From: Lepisosteus oculatus
Taxonomy: Eukaryota; Chordata; Actinopteri; Semionotiformes; Lepisosteidae
NCBI RefSeq assembly: GCF_040954835.1
Contig: NC_090706.1
Location: 23,755,148-23,819,147 of the forward strand
DNA length: 64,000 nt
Direction of reading: 5' to 3'
Below the pieces are notes generated by a model. It searched no databases, was not told the origin of the DNA, and saw only the letters and a program-made list of their open reading frames with translations. This document shows, piece after piece, positions 63,501-64,000 of this stretch. Position 1 is the first letter of the stretch. Every line of letters starts with the position of its first letter. A program made the translations under genes and the position numbers.

Positions 63501-63569
63501 CTCTTGTAGATCACAGAGGGAGTGCTTCATCTTCTCACGTCGTGTCACCATGTAACACAGGTTTCTAAC
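54534..63569 (-). CDS. JADE2: JADE2 (PHF15), last three coding exons (5' part off window)
   Basis: JADE proteins are PHD-finger scaffolds of the HBO1 (KAT7) histone H3/H4 acetyltransferase complex in the nucleus. Exons on the minus strand: 63569-63452, 59602-59474 and 55390-54534. Phases join (0, 1, 1), giving 367 residues plus stop. The first exon has VRNLCYMVTRREKMKHSLCD and an LQEKIFHLQ coil, which follow the extended PHD module in the family. The second is a Lys/Arg/Glu-rich stretch. The last has DLPKTFP..LFDSWLAQSVQIT, a long Ser/Pro/Lys-rich linker, FDTETDGYYSDAELSDSD and EELVRRSVLAT at the end. These C-terminal motifs separate JADE2 from JADE1 and JADE3. PHD-coding exons lie beyond the right edge. 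Confidence 0.93.
55391..59473. other. JADE2 intron before the last coding exon
   Basis: 4.1-kb intron holding an antisense L2-like LINE at 57705-59345. The remaining part (55391-57700) has no coding or structured feature that I recognise. The phase across the intron (G then AT, Asp) confirms direct joining of the two exons. Confidence 0.7.
57705..59345 (+). mobile_element. L2/CR1-like LINE, 5' truncated, antisense in JADE2 intron
   Basis: The plus strand carries reverse transcriptase of the L2/CR1 type. The frame 57720-58457 has a GIVPTFLKTAAITPLPKR segment, LLDLSASFDTVDHDILL (motif A), SGVPQGTKLGPLLFSIY (motif B) and FYADD (motif C, about 58407-58421). It then stops, and later pieces lie in other frames (58541-58759, 58678-58893, 58929-59147), so the copy is dead. 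The 3' UTR ends in GCGCTATATAAAATAAAG plus TTA repeats. The fragment at 8175-8757 is a second copy of the same 3' end. Confidence 0.85.
59603..63451. other. JADE2 intron between the coiled-coil exon and the basic exon
   Basis: 3.8-kb intron. A very AT-rich block at about 60905-61060 (ATATAAACGTTATAT-type runs) is the only clear feature. No gene seen. Confidence 0.6.
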
Positions 63570-64000
63570 CTGCCAAGGTGAAAAAAAAACACTCACAGCT
63601 GTTTCTCCTGCGGACACAGAGATGATTCAGTCTGTGGTTGGGTCAAGGCTAAGTAAAGATGAAGGACGGGATTAATGAGTCACTGTTTACATCTGTGTTG
63701 AACAGTTACTCGTGTGTGAGCAGTGAGCAGGTAAGCAGTGACATTCATATTCATCACCACATTTTTCTTCCAGGGTACAGTGCTTCACTGAAAGTCATAT
63801 ATACAGTGAAATCACAAAAACATACTGCAGGGACAAGACCTGCCCATTCCCCAGGTTTTCAAAGAGCAGTGTAGTTAGCTGCACTATGCTTTATCATTTC
63901 TCACCAGGTATCCATTTTTTTAAGCGCAGAGCTGATTCAATCACTCATCACATTGCAAATTTGTGTCTGCCTCAGTTTTCTCCATCTTAATCACTGCAAT
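63570..64000. other. JADE2 upstream intron (partial)
   Basis: Sequence 5' of the exon acceptor at 63571-63570. No further JADE2 exon is visible before the right edge, and the short frame at 63659-63874 has no family features. Confidence 0.6.

Overview
This is a nuclear genomic window from a vertebrate, most likely a ray-finned fish. The grounds are multi-exon genes with GT-AG introns, vertebrate COPII and chromatin genes, and fish-type repeats: an L2-like LINE ending in TTA repeats, a chromodomain Ty3/gypsy element, 5S- and tRNA-derived SINEs, and a LINE tail ending in GATA-type repeats. The species cannot be fixed from sequence alone. The gene order SEC24A(-) / SAR1B(+) / JADE2(-) is the mirror image of the human chromosome 5q31 order as I recall it (JADE2, SAR1B, SEC24A), with the same relative orientations. 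That supports calling these the A, B and 2 paralogues.

Layout. Positions 148-16997 (minus) hold the first 15 coding exons of SEC24A, about 774 residues from the start codon through the zinc finger and most of the trunk; the 3' part of the gene lies beyond the left edge. Positions 17000-18260 are a divergent promoter region between SEC24A and SAR1B. Positions 18060-27830 hold SAR1B (plus): a probable noncoding first exon and six coding exons giving exactly 198 residues. Positions 28000-49640 are intergenic, with no cellular gene that I can support. They hold SINE and LINE debris and a nested structure: a Ty3/gypsy chromovirus (40053-45285, identical-length 508-bp LTRs, 5-bp target duplication) sitting inside the reverse transcriptase of an older L1/Tx1-like LINE that runs on the minus strand (about 46065 to 38430). 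Positions 49650-63569 (minus) hold the last three coding exons and a probable long 3' UTR of JADE2, with a 5'-truncated L2-like LINE antisense in an intron.

How the genes relate. SAR1B is the small GTPase that starts COPII coat assembly at the ER, and SEC24A is a cargo-binding coat subunit of the same coat. The two are transcribed away from each other from about 1 kb of shared upstream DNA. JADE2 is a scaffold of the HBO1 histone acetyltransferase complex and is convergent with SAR1B.

The most interesting non-genic signal is in the chromovirus. The ten bases directly after its 5' LTR are an exact reverse complement of a ten-base stretch in the LTR that starts 30 bp after a TATA box. This is the architecture expected for Tf1/sushi-type self-primed reverse transcription rather than tRNA priming.
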